A stretch of DNA of 64,000 nucleotides from Asterochloris sp. CNOR1 (lineage: Eukaryota > Chlorophyta > Trebouxiophyceae > Trebouxiales > Trebouxiaceae), in contig OZ017748.1 of NCBI GenBank assembly GCA_963969365.1, forward strand, positions 372,001-436,000, in the 5' to 3' direction. This document shows, one piece after another, positions 45,030 to 56,197 of this stretch. Position numbers and translations under genes: made by a program. Position 1 is the first letter of the stretch. Each line of letters opens with the position of its first letter. The notes beneath the pieces are model-generated. The model did no database searches, was not told the origin of the DNA, and saw nothing but the letters and a program-made list of their open reading frames with translations.

Positions 45030-46700
45030 CAGCAAACTACGGCAGTGAGTCCAGAGCAGAGACTCTGCCTCCCAGCAGAAATGCCTGTGCAAGAGAACTT
45101 CATAATGTGGTGCCAGAGCTGCTCTGCTTGCTGCGCTGCGGCAGGGCATTGGCCAGGCTGAGCTATGCCAACATTTATAGGCAGACCCTGGCAGCAGATC
45201 TTGACACAGTGAAGCTGAGGGCCCAGTCCCCTGAGGATCCAGGCTGATCACGAATAGCACAGTCCCCAATGAGCAGCCATCTAGCTGCCCAGTCGGCTGC
45301 ATGCAGACGCAGCATGCCGTCCCTTACAGGACTGTATGGCAGCTGCACAGCCACAGAGCCCAGCTCCCAAAGCACGCAGCAGCAGGCAGCCTGGATGCAG
45401 TTGACCTGAATGATCTTCTCCTCCAGGCTCCAGCATGCTTGCAGCGCTTCGATGACATCAGACTCCAGTGGTCCTTGAAGTGTGGAGACTGCAGACAGCA
45501 AGCTTGTTCAGGACAGCTTGGACACAGACCTTGCTGCATCAGGGAGGAAGCAAAAACAAGTCAGTCACAGGGAACAGAACATGCTATGATTGCAGATGAC
45601 CAGTGGCTTCATTGCAGAGCGGCTCACATGCTGCATCATAGCCATGACAGGTCAACTTGAGAGCTTCCAATGCATCTCTCAGATCCAGGTCGGCTGACAT
45701 GGAGCTGCGTCAATCTCTTACAGACAACTACTGGAGCCGACAAGAAGAGCCTTGCTGCAGCTCAGTCCAGCAAAGCTTCGACATCAAAGTGGGCAACCGG
45801 TGCACACATCACATTTGCGGGTTGCTGCTCCAGACTCGTGTCTGACATGGAGTGCAACTGAGAGTCTGCAACTCGTCAGATGCGTGCCATCGGAACATGA
45901 ACTCGCATGAGGCCAGCTGGCAGGCGGATGTCAGACAGGATGAACGCCCACTTTACACTCCTTGTCCCCATGCAGGCCTCTCTCCACCTCTCTCTGTGGT
46001 TAGGACCGGCCTGATACACAGCTCCGTAGCAAGGGTCGTCGAAGGCCACCCTCCATCTGAAACAGGCCCACATCATCTCAAAGATGTCTTCCCTGGTGCA
46101 GCTGAACCCCCTGGAGCAGGCCTGACGTTCCTGAAACATTGGGCTGAGTGTGGCCGCCAACACTGGCACTCTCCTGCATAGCACCAGCAGCCAAGGCAGC
46201 AACTGTCAGCCATGAAGGCTGATATACCCCTTGTGTGCGCTAGGGTCAACTACCACTTGCATCTGCAACTCACAGTTGAGGCCTTGCCTGAATACGGAAA
46301 ATTATGTCACCTCTGACAGCGGCAGTCTGCTACATCTGTACACACTTGCCTGAAACTTTGTAGTAAGCCTCTACATGATCAAAGTGCCTGCAGTCACTCA
46401 GCAGGGTGTGGGCAACCGCAGACTGACCATGGTTGACATTGCCAAGGTCAAACTCTGACCATGCAACAGCAGGCTGCAAGGCCAACAGTGATCTGAAGTA
46501 TGGGAGGGCTGCACCTTGCAAAAGTATTGGTCACAGGCACAGGCTCAGCTGAGCTCAATTGGGCCCATTTGCAGTTTGTAGCCAACATGGCATGTAGGAA
46601 GGAAATGCACAGCATTGGCATCGTTACTCAAGCCACTGAACCTGGTTGGCTTGGCAATAAGCTCATGGAGGAGTTGGCCCACCTTTAGCTCCAGTTGCCA
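45030..46700. other. Weakly coding region upstream of the large gene
   Basis: Minus-strand stretches at 45960-46090 (EDIFEMMWACFRWRVAFDD) and 46340-46400 (HFDHVEAYYKVSGK) look like exons but could not be joined or named. They may be 5' exons of the large gene or remnants of something else. Confidence 0.25.
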
Positions 46701-46708
46701 CAATGTCT

Positions 46709-46990
46709 TTAAAGGGTACTCTGGGACTTGAGCCTCTCATTCTCAGCCGCCTCAATAGTTACACCTGCTCTGACAAGAGCAGTACTGGGCCCAGGGGCAG
46801 CTGCAAATTCAGGTGAAAGCTCAGCAGACAACTCACCAGTTGACAATGTCCTGATGGGCAGTGACAAGGAGGGCGGATCTGCCCTGTCACAGCTCTGAAC
46901 AAGTCCTTGACGAGTGCAACTGCAGTGGTACGTACTGTGGCTGGTGGTGGTGCCAATGCAGCAGGAGTTGGCACTGGCAGACATCACTAG
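46709..46990 (-). pseudogene. Decayed ORF end, unidentified
   Basis: Minus strand reads TPAALAPPPATVRTTAVALV in one frame. At about 46880 it shifts to a second frame, RTLSTGELSAELSPEFAAA, which ends in a stop at 46709. The abrupt handover between two coding-like frames suggests a one-base indel in a dead gene. No family is recognised. Confidence 0.35.
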
Positions 46991-47880
46991 TGATGTAGGC
47001 GGTAGTGCCTGGTGTACACATGAGTGGCTGAGTCAACAGAGTAGCTGGCAATGGCGATGATTGAGGCTCGGGTGCCGCCTTGTGCGGCTGCATTATCAGC
47101 AATGCTGCAAGCAATAGGGAGTGATAACATATATGATGCTGGTATATACCAGCATCATCAGTGGGGTTGCGGGGCCATGCGCATAGCCTTTAGGGCAGCC
47201 CAAAGCTTGTGTGACATTTGTCGAAGCTATGCTGCAGTTCAGCAATCACAGTCAGCACTAACAAAATGATGTCAGCTTGGTCAGAGAGGTCTTCTGCACT
47301 GTATGCACAGAGAGTGCACACTGGACCCAAGATGAAGGGCAGCATTCTCTGGGACCGCTTGTAGCACAAATAGGCAAAATGCTACAGAATGAGCGCAACG
47401 CTTGGGGCAGGTGTAAATCAATAACACCTACCTGAATCTCAGCTGGGAATAGGCTGGTGTGCCGCGCTAGCGCTGGTGTTAGCGCTGATATCTGTTGCCT
47501 CCTCATCAAGGGTAACATCCCAGTCATGACCGGGCTCCCAGACTCCTGCTTAGCTGGGGAACAAGTCATATGCCTTCATACGGAGCAAACATTGGCAGCA
47601 CCAAAACAGGCATCAGAGGCAATCTTCAGGATTGTATGAATGACTATAGTAAGCCATGTGACGCCCCGCAATAAGTCGTGAAAAGGCCTGCTGCGCGACA
47701 GAGCCTAGTCATGGTGTTCAAGCCCACTGGAAGACTTCTTGACAGTGTTTAAAGTTCATATCAATGATCTTAGGCCTGTGTGCCTACTTAGAGCTTGTCA
47801 ATCTCACTCCAGAGGAAAGCAGGCTATGATGAAGTCTAAGCCAGGCAGCGGCAAGAGGCAAGAGTGGAGATTGTTGTTGA

Positions 47881-48706
47881 CCACCTGCCCAAGCTGGGAC
47901 CCTGCAGGTCTTGCGGCAGAGCGTGGCGGCTCTGAAGGATGTCTTTGGACACAACATTCAGAAGTACTTGGGCACCATTCACCACAAGCTGGGCAATGAC
48001 CATGCACACATATGTACATTTTCTTGTGATGTCTGCCAGAGTCAGGCTGGAGCTCCCATGGGCTTGGCCAAGACCAACAGCGCTGTCAAAGCCTGGATTG
48101 CTGCCTCTTGGGCACTCATGTTTGGCACAGTGAAGTGGGTTGGTGGAGGTCAACATATCCAATGATTTGAAAGCAGATGCTGGACCAGCTCACAGCCTGA
48201 AGGGGCTTGGCAACTATGGCAAGGCCCAGTGCAAGTGGCCACAGCAGCTATCAAGGCAGGAACTCCAATGCAAGACATATGAGGAATGCCAAAGGCTGAT
48301 AGAAGCTGCCGCAGAGAGTGTAGCTTGCAGAAAGAGCGCCTTGCCGAGAGTGTTAGCCAAGAGCTCTTTTGGCACTGTGCCAAGGCGTACGAAAGGCGAC
48401 CTTATTTGCAACCCGGCCTGTGATGAGGAGTTCAAGGCCCTCCTATAAAAGCAGCAGACTGACCCGCGGGAGCGGTCCATTGAGTACCTGCAGAGGCCCA
48501 GCCGAAGCTGCCTGCAAGAGGAGCTAGTGGTGGCCCATGAATTTCTGAAGGGGCACCCTCCTGACATTGATCGATTCAGGGTCCTTGAGCCTGTCAGGAA
48601 GTTACAATCTGGACCTTGCAACATTTCGGTCGCCAAGCTGAGGCAGCACTATGAGGAGGCATTCATCAATCTGTTTGGGGTTCACCCACCTATAGGTAGT
48701 GGATAA
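47881..48706 (+). pseudogene. Broken plus-strand ORF, unidentified
   Basis: A continuous protein-like sequence runs through three blocks. VAALKDVFGHNIQKYLGTIH up to about 48140 is followed by a one-base shift into VEVNISNDLKADAGPAHSLK. This runs to a TAA at 48446, after which the same frame continues (RERSIEYLQRPSRSCLQEEL, KLRQHYEEAFINLFGVHPP) to a stop at 48704. Introns are not evident. A retro-copied gene or a piece of a mobile element is the likeliest source; the CDVCQS pair hints at a metal-binding site. I recognise no family. Confidence 0.45.
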
Positions 48707-48709
48707 TTT

Positions 48710-49243
48710 GTTGGTCACGCGCCAGCATAGGCAGGAGTCAGCTGCAATTGTTGCAACCTGCCAGCAGCTATCATTGCCGACGTGATGAAGCCTAGAGGAA
48801 GCAAGCTAGCTTGTCTCAGGGATGTGAAACTATCCAACAGATGTGTATTCCGCGTCACATGTGCTGTACAGGTGTGAACACCGCATCTGCATGGCCACAT
48901 TGCATGACTTTGTGACCATCAAGACCATATGATTGAACAGGTTGCAGGGAATTGCATGCATTAACTTGCAAGCAGGACGTGACGATATCAATGTCGGCAT
49001 TGGCAGCGTTGGCAAGATTGAGTATCGAGAATGCTGTCAATGTGCACGTTCTGTGCAGATGCTGTGCAGATAGATTGCATGGAACAAGTGCTTATGAACA
49101 GCAGACACTGACGATGGCACCACATGCATGGCAGATATGACAATTTACTCTTCGAAGAAGCTTTAAGATTGAGGCACTCTTCAAGGGTGGCTGGGTTTTC
49201 TCGATTCTTTGCTTGGCAACAATGCTGCAAAACATTGCCAGCA
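48710..49243. other. No gene seen
   Basis: Only short open frames without splice sites or recognisable protein sequence. The flanks are a decayed ORF and the end of the secreted-protein gene. Confidence 0.4.
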
Positions 49244-50870
49244 TCACGGTGGGAGCAGGACTTGGCCAGCATTTTCGAGAACTGGCAGAATTACATTTGA
49301 TGCTGAGCTGAGCCCATCCATTGATGACTCTGCTGCATTATTGCCTGTGACGTTTTGGCTACCTGCTGCATCACAGGTAACAGTGATAGAGGCTATATAG
49401 CCTACCATTGCCGCCTGTTGAGGAGTTATCAGGGTACCGTTTTGGCCAAAAAAGTGGGTATAGTTGGCGCAACTAGGTAGCACGATATTGGCAGGTTGAA
49501 CAACGGTTGCTGAAGCGTAGGAACCTTGGAGCAGCTGTCTCCTCTTCGCTGACAGCATCGTTGATGAAGATGCCGGCTGGAAGCCCGTGGCGGGTGCCAT
49601 GGATCTACTGATCTGTGATACAGACGCTTGCGATGCCCAGAGGAGCGTCGCATTAGAACTGGCGCCCGTGATGTCGGCAAGCGCTTCCTGGACAAAGTCC
49701 CCTGAGAGACAGGAGAAACGGTTTGTCAGTAGATGGGATTCGAGTGATAAGTTGGATCATGTATGGTAGCACACTCACTGATGTCGGCGCTGCAGATGAC
49801 CGTTGCGCATGTGAGTGCATGGGCACCACCGATGACAGCGCCATCTGTGAAATCAGTAGAGAGCGCCCCTATCTCGACAGCAGCCGGCTGAACAGCGTCT
49901 GAGATGTTGTTAGCCAACTGCCTGGCGACAAGAGCAACTGCTTCCCCATCCTGGATCTGCACAAGGGTTCGCCGCATGTTTATCACTTCTTGTGAGCATG
50001 CGAGGTCAGACACAACGCTCACCAAGTCCACAGCAATCGACACAGAGCTGGTGATTGCGTCCAAGACAGCAGTGCGTGCGGCGCTCGAAGAATTTCTGGC
50101 ATTGTCCAGAGCTTGCACGATGCTTTCAAGTATGGTGGGGATGATGAGTATCGTGTCGTTGGTGAGTAGCTGCAGCACAGACATGTAATCAAATGGGGCA
50201 TCGAGAAGCTGAACAACAAGAGAGCACAAACCAGGAACTCACATCGTTCAAAGTGATGTCGGCTCCCTGCAAGCGACAAACATTGGAGTAAGTGATTGAG
50301 TCTGGCTGACACAGCCATCGAATGGCATGTCTTGAAGAGAGACGCTCACCTCGACTTCTGACAAAGCCGTTGCGATCAAGGCACCTGCACGACTGTCAGC
50401 AGAGGCTGCTGCAACCTGAACTGCCGCGATATCTTGAAGAGGCACGTAATATGGGATGGCAGCCCACAGCAATGAGGCTTGAAGACAGCTGGTCGCTGTG
50501 CCGTTGGGGTCGAGACTGGTCATCAGTGTCCCGTAGCCCGTGGAGTTTCCTGAAAAGTCAGGGGGTCAGTACAGCCAAGTCTCTGTGCACGTGCTTGTGG
50601 GACATCTTGCATACCGCTGCGGATCTCCCTTGCCAAGAGATCGACACAAGGAGGCTGACCAGGCCAGGGGTTGTAAAATGCTGGCGCTGGTGCTGGGGCT
50701 GATACTGTTGCGTGAAGAACACGCCCAGTGGCTGCAGCTTGAGGAAGTTGTCAGGGGCACCAGGATGGGGCATCACGCACAGCATTGAGTCTTACCCTCA
50801 GCCCCCAGCCAGATAGTGCTGCAGATGACCACCACCAGATGAGAGAATGCCTGCGCGTGACACGCAGCAC
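49244..50870 (-). CDS. Secreted protein of unknown function, multi-exon
   Basis: Exons join in phase: about 50870-50796, 50731-50615, 50549-50350, 50266-50243, 50208-49779 and 49701-49244, roughly 430 aa. The first exon codes a hydrophobic segment ending VVVICSTIWLGAEA, a good signal peptide; its ATG was not found, so a 5' exon may be missing. After a Pro/Ala stretch (APAPAPAFYNPWPGQPP) the mature part is rich in Ala, Ser, Thr and Val, with N-glycosylation sequons (GNSTG, NGTAT, NNIS, SNAT, NYTH, QNVTGN). It is probably an extracellular or cell-wall protein. The 24-base microexon (GADITLND) and introns of only 35-80 bp set it apart from the long, echo-filled introns of its neighbours, which suggests a different history. 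No family is recognised. Confidence 0.7.
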
Positions 50871-51239
50871 CGCTTGCAGCGAGAGTGGTATGCAGAGTAG
50901 ACCATGGTCACTTTCCCATCTTCCCCCTCACCTTCATCGAGGTAGAAACGGTCTGGGGCAGGGAACGGCTGGTTGGTGGCCGTGACTTACGGTGCTGCAA
51001 TGCCACCACAGAACGACGAGAAGGATTGAGAATGCTTTATCTCCACAGCTGTGGCAGACCTAGTAAGTTTTGCTTGAGATCTTGTGCTTCGGGGTCCTTT
51101 TTTATCTATAATTCACACTTGCACAATGCAGACTGATGCTGTCACCAGAATGACAGAGCTGCTGGTTTGCAAAGGAAGGATCTGAAGGCAGCTGGATGGT
51201 GGGCTCGTCTTCATTGAAATGACTGCATCACCCCTGTAA

Positions 51240-52816
51240 GCCTCTGTCAAAAGGTCTGCAAGCTTTCCTCAAGGATGAGAGGGGGGTGGGCTTCAATGAC
51301 CCTGTGTATGACTGCTTCCATGCAGCTTAGCTTCAAGGAGTTGCTCAAGGCAACAGCTTGGTGTGCATCTTGCCCTTGCTCATTGCAGACAATCTCTGTT
51401 GTTTGAGCTCAGGGTGCTCCTTCATAAGTTTCTTTATCTGCCTGTTGTTGCTTTCTGAGAACACTCGCTGCAGTATGCAACTCTTTTTTGTGTTCACTGA
51501 CCCTCTCCCTGAAGGTATCTGATTTACAAAGGCAGTGCCATCATGTGTGCGTACATCTCCAATTTAGACTACAGGCATGCCGTCATATGCCGCAATCAAG
51601 CCACGATCATTGTTTAGCAGCTTGCCTGTCTGCTTCATGCAGGAGTGTGTACTGGCGCAGCTGTGCTGCCTAGCAACGCAGTCGCGCCCAAAAGCACCTC
51701 TGCGTGTGGTGCCGCCTGCCTGAGGTGTGGAGCATATTGTGGTGCACGACATTGTCAGAGCCAGCCCCCATCACTTGCAGTGTGTCCTGAGGGTCTGTCC
51801 AGAGGTGTGCTGGCATCTCTGAGCTGCTCATGAGGCACCTGGGCTTGTAGTGCAACGATGCTTTTGATGTGATGGCGTTCTGTGATAAGCTGCATCAAAG
51901 CTTGGTGTGTCCTGGCGTACTAAGTCTAAAAATCGAAATGGATGCCGCCTGCCAGCAGCACCATGGTTTGCAGCATAGGCAGCAGCAAAGCCTTCAATGA
52001 TGTGTCGGACTGTGCTGCAGGGGTTGCTCATGCTGATCAAGGTGAAGGCTGGCCTGGAGCCGCTCTCCTCAAGGTGTCTGTATATGTTGTGCATGCACTG
52101 CTCAGCTGTTACCGCAGCAGTGATGCTCTTCTGATGTGATGCTCCAGGTCGTAGACTCAAGACCTTATGAGCTTTCTGATTCCTCCGCTGTCATCGGCCT
52201 GCCTACTCAGGCCCTTGCTACAAAGGGATTTGGCTTTGAACAGCTTAACTCTGACGGCCATGCCCCAGACAGAGCAGGCGTCAAGTGCAGGGTGCTCCAT
52301 GTCTGGGGTGAGAGGGCCAGCTGCCTTCTGCTCTTCCAACTTTTCAACCACAAAGCCACAGAACCATTGCACCTTGATGCGACTTGTCAGATACAAGTGG
52401 TAGTCCAGCCTGTCGTGTTGCATGAACTCTGTCTGCCCTGCAACAGTCCTGGGTTTCAGTGCCTCTGCAATCAATGTTCAGGACCTGGCGCATTTGCTAC
52501 ATCTCTCACCGTAAGACATCTTCACCACAGCACCTGGGTCCCTCGTTGTCCTCCAATACACTGATGCAAAGCGAGGCTGCTTGGGGTTCTGCCACATGAG
52601 CTTGGCATATCGCTTATCAAGACCGCAGTACCCACGGCTAGTTGGGTCCACTGCCCAGCTCTCCCAGGCAATATGCATGAGGTCTATCTCTGCATCGCTG
52701 CCGCAGGCCTGCAGGCCACAAGTGAGGTGGTGTGAGGGTGGAGAAGCCAGAATCAAGTGAGGCAGTCCACACGAAGCCTGGTTTTCCAGCAGGCCACACA
52801 AATGCATGGTGCTCAC
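51240..52816 (-). pseudogene. Fragmented coding relic, unidentified (mobile-element-like)
   Basis: Minus strand shows a chain of protein-like blocks in changing frames with stops between them. They are LDKRYAKLMWQNPKQPRF (about 52600), TEFMQHDRLDYHLYLTSR and VQWFCGFVVEKLEEQ (about 52400), FTLISMSNPCSTVRHIIEG (about 52040), GKLLNNDRGLIAAYDG (about 51600) and NRQIKKLMKEHPELKQQRL (about 51430). The order and spacing fit one gene of more than 400 codons that is now broken, or one with short introns that I could not place. A transposase or replicase of a DNA element is possible; I cannot name the family. Confidence 0.4.
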
Positions 52817-52859
52817 CTTAAAGTTTTCGAAGCATTGTAGCGTAGGGTGCTGTCAAAGA

Positions 52860-53970
52860 GACCTCCATGCCCAGCGATGTCTGCAGCAACAGCAACTGTA
52901 GTCTCCACAGCACTTGCATGGTAAGATTTGTCACATCAAAAGACATGTCACTGTCTGCATGGTTGTGTGCAGAGGAGGGCTGTGTAACTTTTACACTCCA
53001 TCATGCGCCACCTGATTGATGGATTGACACAGCTGGACCTGATTGCTGTGCCTGACTGGACAGCTGTTCATCTTGGATGAACATTGCATGCAACAGGCAG
53101 GGCTGCTTACTTGTCTTAACTAGGACAGGCACAACTATCTGAAACTGTGCAGAGTGTGCACCTTATGTGCTGGCTTGGGCCCGCTCCTGTTCAGATTCAT
53201 GAACCTGCATGATAACGACAGCTTTTGCACTGCCACACAGTCTACACAGAGAGGAACGGCAAGCAACTCAGCAACCCCTAAGTGATCCATCTAAAAAGCT
53301 GCACTAAGACCTGCCCTTGCCTTGCACCACCACCTGCAGAAGCAACAGAGCAGTGCTCACCTAAAGCACTTGTGAGGAGGCGTGGTCATGCTATTCACTG
53401 ACTGGTTCCCTCAGTGGAATCACAGGCCAGCCCCACCACCACCACCAAGACCTGCAATGTTGAGTATACAAGCACTTCAGCAACCTCTGGCGGCTCCATG
53501 TAAATAGCACTTATATAAGCACATATATGAGCAGGGCTGGCTTTGCCTATCACTGACTGGTCCCCTTGGTCGGTTCATGGGCCAGCACCACCACCACCAC
53601 AGCCATCATCTGCCAGGGGACAGACATACAGTTGAGTGGTTGCAGAACTCCACCTTTGTACTGTGTACCAACAAGCCAGCCCTCAAGACAAGCACTGGCT
53701 TCTGTTTGGATCCTGCACCTCAAATGAAGAAGAGAGCCACTGAGTCAGCAGGTGCCTTTTGAGAGACCAGTCCAATTTTAAAGGCCTCAGGCAATGCACA
53801 GGGCCAGCACCAGCAACACCGCCTGTAGCGAGCGGGACAATGAGACTTGAGCAGGCTCAGACAGGCATGCTGCTCCACTAGATTGGCCTCTGTTGCTCTG
53901 TACTGCCGCCATCAACACCACCTGCAAGGCGCATGGGGACAGAACACCCGCAGTCTTTAAGAAGTCCACA
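52860..53970. repeat. Region with repeated CAC-rich segments, no gene seen
   Basis: Two related segments of about 55 bp at 53397-53450 and 53551-53604 share ctgactggt, ggccagc and a run of CAC triplets, 154 bp apart. Weaker relatives with caccagcaacacc and caacaccacctgc lie near 53800 and 53910. They look like another decaying duplication ladder. No open frame of note. Confidence 0.5.
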
Positions 53971-53972
53971 TC

Positions 53973-54443
53973 TTACAATCTGAAGTGAAGCTCTGCTGCA
54001 CATGCAGCCGCCACCAGCATGACTATCACTGCCACACACGGAAGAGGGGGTGCATGGTGTTCAGACTGTTCGTCAGCAGTGCTGTCACCACCACCTGCCA
54101 ACAAGGGAGGGCAAGCCACCAACATGGCCTTTACAGTGAAACAGCAAGCACTCAACTCTTCTACATGCAACACCTCCCAGCAACCACCAGGGGCCTTTTT
54201 CCCTTCCCTTTCCACAATAAATGCACCCTGAGCCAAGCCTACCTTGCACCCCTGCGCTTCTGCCTCCTGTTGCAGTGCAGCATTGAAGTCCTCCTTGCTG
54301 ATGGGCTGGGGCTGCATCTGATCCTCTGTCAAGCATGCTGCCTGGAGGCCTGCACATGGCTTCTTGCGGCGGATGTGCTTCTTCAGGAGATCTGTCCGAA
54401 TCGAAACATATGTACAGCCAGAACACCTCCAGCAAGTGGCCAT
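53973..54443 (-). CDS. C2HC zinc-finger ORF
   Basis: From an ATG at 54443-54441 the first exon (to 54243, then a GTAGGC donor) codes 67 aa. It carries a single finger, CSGCTYVSIRTDLLKKHIRR then KKPC, that is C-x2-C-x12-H-x6-C. An acidic/Gln tail follows (ISKEDFNAALQQEAEAQG). One-finger proteins of this kind are common in algal, fungal and giant-virus families and often accompany mobile genes. The continuation below 54243 was not resolved (a hydrophobic frame reaches 53973). It sits just downstream of the recombinase fragment on the same strand. Confidence 0.45.
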   Translation of the reverse strand: MATCWRCSGCTYVSIRTDLLKKHIRRKKPCAGLQAACLTEDQMQPQPISKEDFNAALQQEAEAQGCKVGLAQGAFIVEREGKKAPGGCWEVLHVEELSACCFTVKAMLVACPPLLAGGGDSTADEQSEHHAPPLPCVAVIVMLVAAACAAELHFRL

Positions 54444-54592
54444 GCTGATCTGCTTGGACGAGCACAAGCTGAGGAGGAAAGGAGGGAAATACGCCTAGGT
54501 CGGCAAGCGCTGCCTGAGGACAGATGCGATGGTCTCGGTACCCGTGGCAGAGGAGGCATATTGACTCTGAACGCAATGCAGCACACTGCCCA

Positions 54593-55058
54593 ACTGCGTC
54601 TGACAGCATGAATGCGTATACCTGACGACACCAGGAATCTCCACCTGTCCAGGTTTGACAGTCTTTCCCTGCATGCTACCAAATAGGATTGCCGCAGAGG
54701 GCACTGGGCCCACATTATCCTGCGTCCTCAGTGCCAGACAGCTCCAGGGAAGCTTGCGCAGGTCATCAGAGCGGCCCAGTGTGGCTGGCATGAACGTCAT
54801 TGCCATCCTCAGCAGATAGGCCCACTGCCACTGTTTCTGCTGGAAAGCTGTTTGCAGGGACTGGCGAAGCTGCCCTGCGCTCAGTGCGGCATCCACCTGC
54901 AGATGCAAGCAACAGGCTGGGGTCAGACACGCCATCATTTCATTTGCACAAGACGCTCTGACCAGGCCGATACCCACCTGAGCTGCCACTTGCGCATTAA
55001 GATTCTCAGCCTGCATCTCCCTGCCACATGCACTGAGCATGACCGCAGCAGTTTTCAA
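54593..55058 (-). CDS. Truncated tyrosine-recombinase-like (Ndc10/Crypton-type) protein
   Basis: Two exons join in phase, 55058-54978 and 54896-54622, with the ATG probably at 55040. The second codes LLRMAMTFMPATLGRSDDLR, then SCLALRTQDN and FGSMQGKTVKPGQVEIPGVV. This matches the layout of the recombinase box I region (Arg in a helix, then a beta hairpin with KTG-like turn) as seen in Crypton-type and Ndc10-domain proteins. Box II (H-x-x-R) and the catalytic Tyr are not found downstream. A likely third exon after a CTCAG at about 54518 ends at once (QRLPT, stop). So the protein is a stub of about 120 aa, a remnant or a co-opted DNA-binding piece. It is divergent from the BTB gene 63 bp away. 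Confidence 0.5.
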
Positions 55059-55103
55059 GCACAGCTTTGGGTTTCTTCGAGCCTAGCACGCGTTATCTTG
55101 GCC

Positions 55104-56197
55104 ATGGAGGAGGAGGCCACCCAAGACAGGTTAGCCAAATGGCTGGCTGGCAGTTACATCCCAATGCACGCTTGTGGCTTATATGCCGCTTCTATAATGC
55201 CGAGCAGGCCAAATTTGACATATTTTGGCACTGTGCCAGAGGCTTTTGTTAAGCTGGCAGATGTACTCCTGGTCGTCGAGGGATCCAGCTTTCCAGCTCA
55301 CAGTCAGTATATGGCGGCACACAGCAATATCATGCAGCAGTTGCTTACAGACACGCAGCACAGGATCAGTGCAGCCGTCCCGCTTCGCCTGGAGGCAGAA
55401 ATGGCGCGATATACCAAAACAGATGTCACAGCATTCTTGACACACGCATGTGGACCCAGGTCTGATGCAGCGTGCTATCGCTATCATTGAGGAAGGCAAG
55501 CATTTGCATAGCCATCCTGCCTGCTGCTTTGAGCAGTGATCAAAGATGTTTGCAATGAAAAGACTTTGCACGTGGTCATCATGCAGGTGGCAGCATCTCA
55601 AAAGCCTCCACAGAGGACGATGGGGCAGTGCACTACCTGCAGATGGCAGAGCGCCTTCACCTCAAGGCCTTCAGGCAGCGGTGCCTGCAATTTGTTCAGG
55701 TCAGAATGGAGCAGTCCATTGCTACCAGACTGCAAGCGCCATTTAGCTTGAATAGCTTTGAATTGCAGTGGCCGCACTGCAGGTACTTTGAGTCCATTCA
55801 GCAAGATGCAAGGATTGGGCAGCTCCAAGCAGCAACTCTGGTGGAGCTGTTGAAGACTGTGCAAGGGCTTCTGACAGCAAAGCTGGAGCCCAGAACAACT
55901 ATTGATGAAGGCCGGGGGTCGGGGCGGTATGTGTCAGACATGGAAGATGGAGAATGTTATCATGTCAAGCAGCAGTATTGGTGTCACAATGCCTGTGCCG
56001 GTCATGCTCTGGATTGGCGCATCACTGGACGTAGATATGCTGGACGCGGGGAAGCTACACCCAACGTGTCTGCACGCTCTTCATACATATGTGGCAGAGC
56101 TGGGGTGCCCAAGCTGTCCCGCATGTCAGGATCACGGTTGAATGAGATACACCAATCAAGAACTGCCCTGTTGCAGTATTTAGAAGAGGCCTTCTAG
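55104..56197 (+). CDS. BTB/POZ-BACK domain protein
   Basis: The ATG at 55104 has a strong context (TTGGCCATGG). The first part codes a BTB domain: FVKLADVLLVVEGSSFPAHSQYM, then AHSNIMQQLLTD and KTDVTAFLTHAC. After an intron around 55475-55570 the frame continues with a BACK-like region, AERLHLKAFRQRCLQFVQ, YFESIQQDARIGQLQAATL and VELLKTVQGLL, and stays open to 56197. BTB proteins act as adaptors for Cullin-3 ubiquitin ligases or as oligomerisation modules; a partner cannot be read here. The splice join between the two parts is out of phase in my model, so either a junction is mis-placed or the gene is damaged. Similar BTB families are expanded in green algae. Confidence 0.65.

Noticed and set aside
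53573-53604. His-codon runs (CAC triplets) as a poly-His protein
   Set aside because: The runs are repeated in non-coding context with no open frame of useful length and fit the duplication pattern better.
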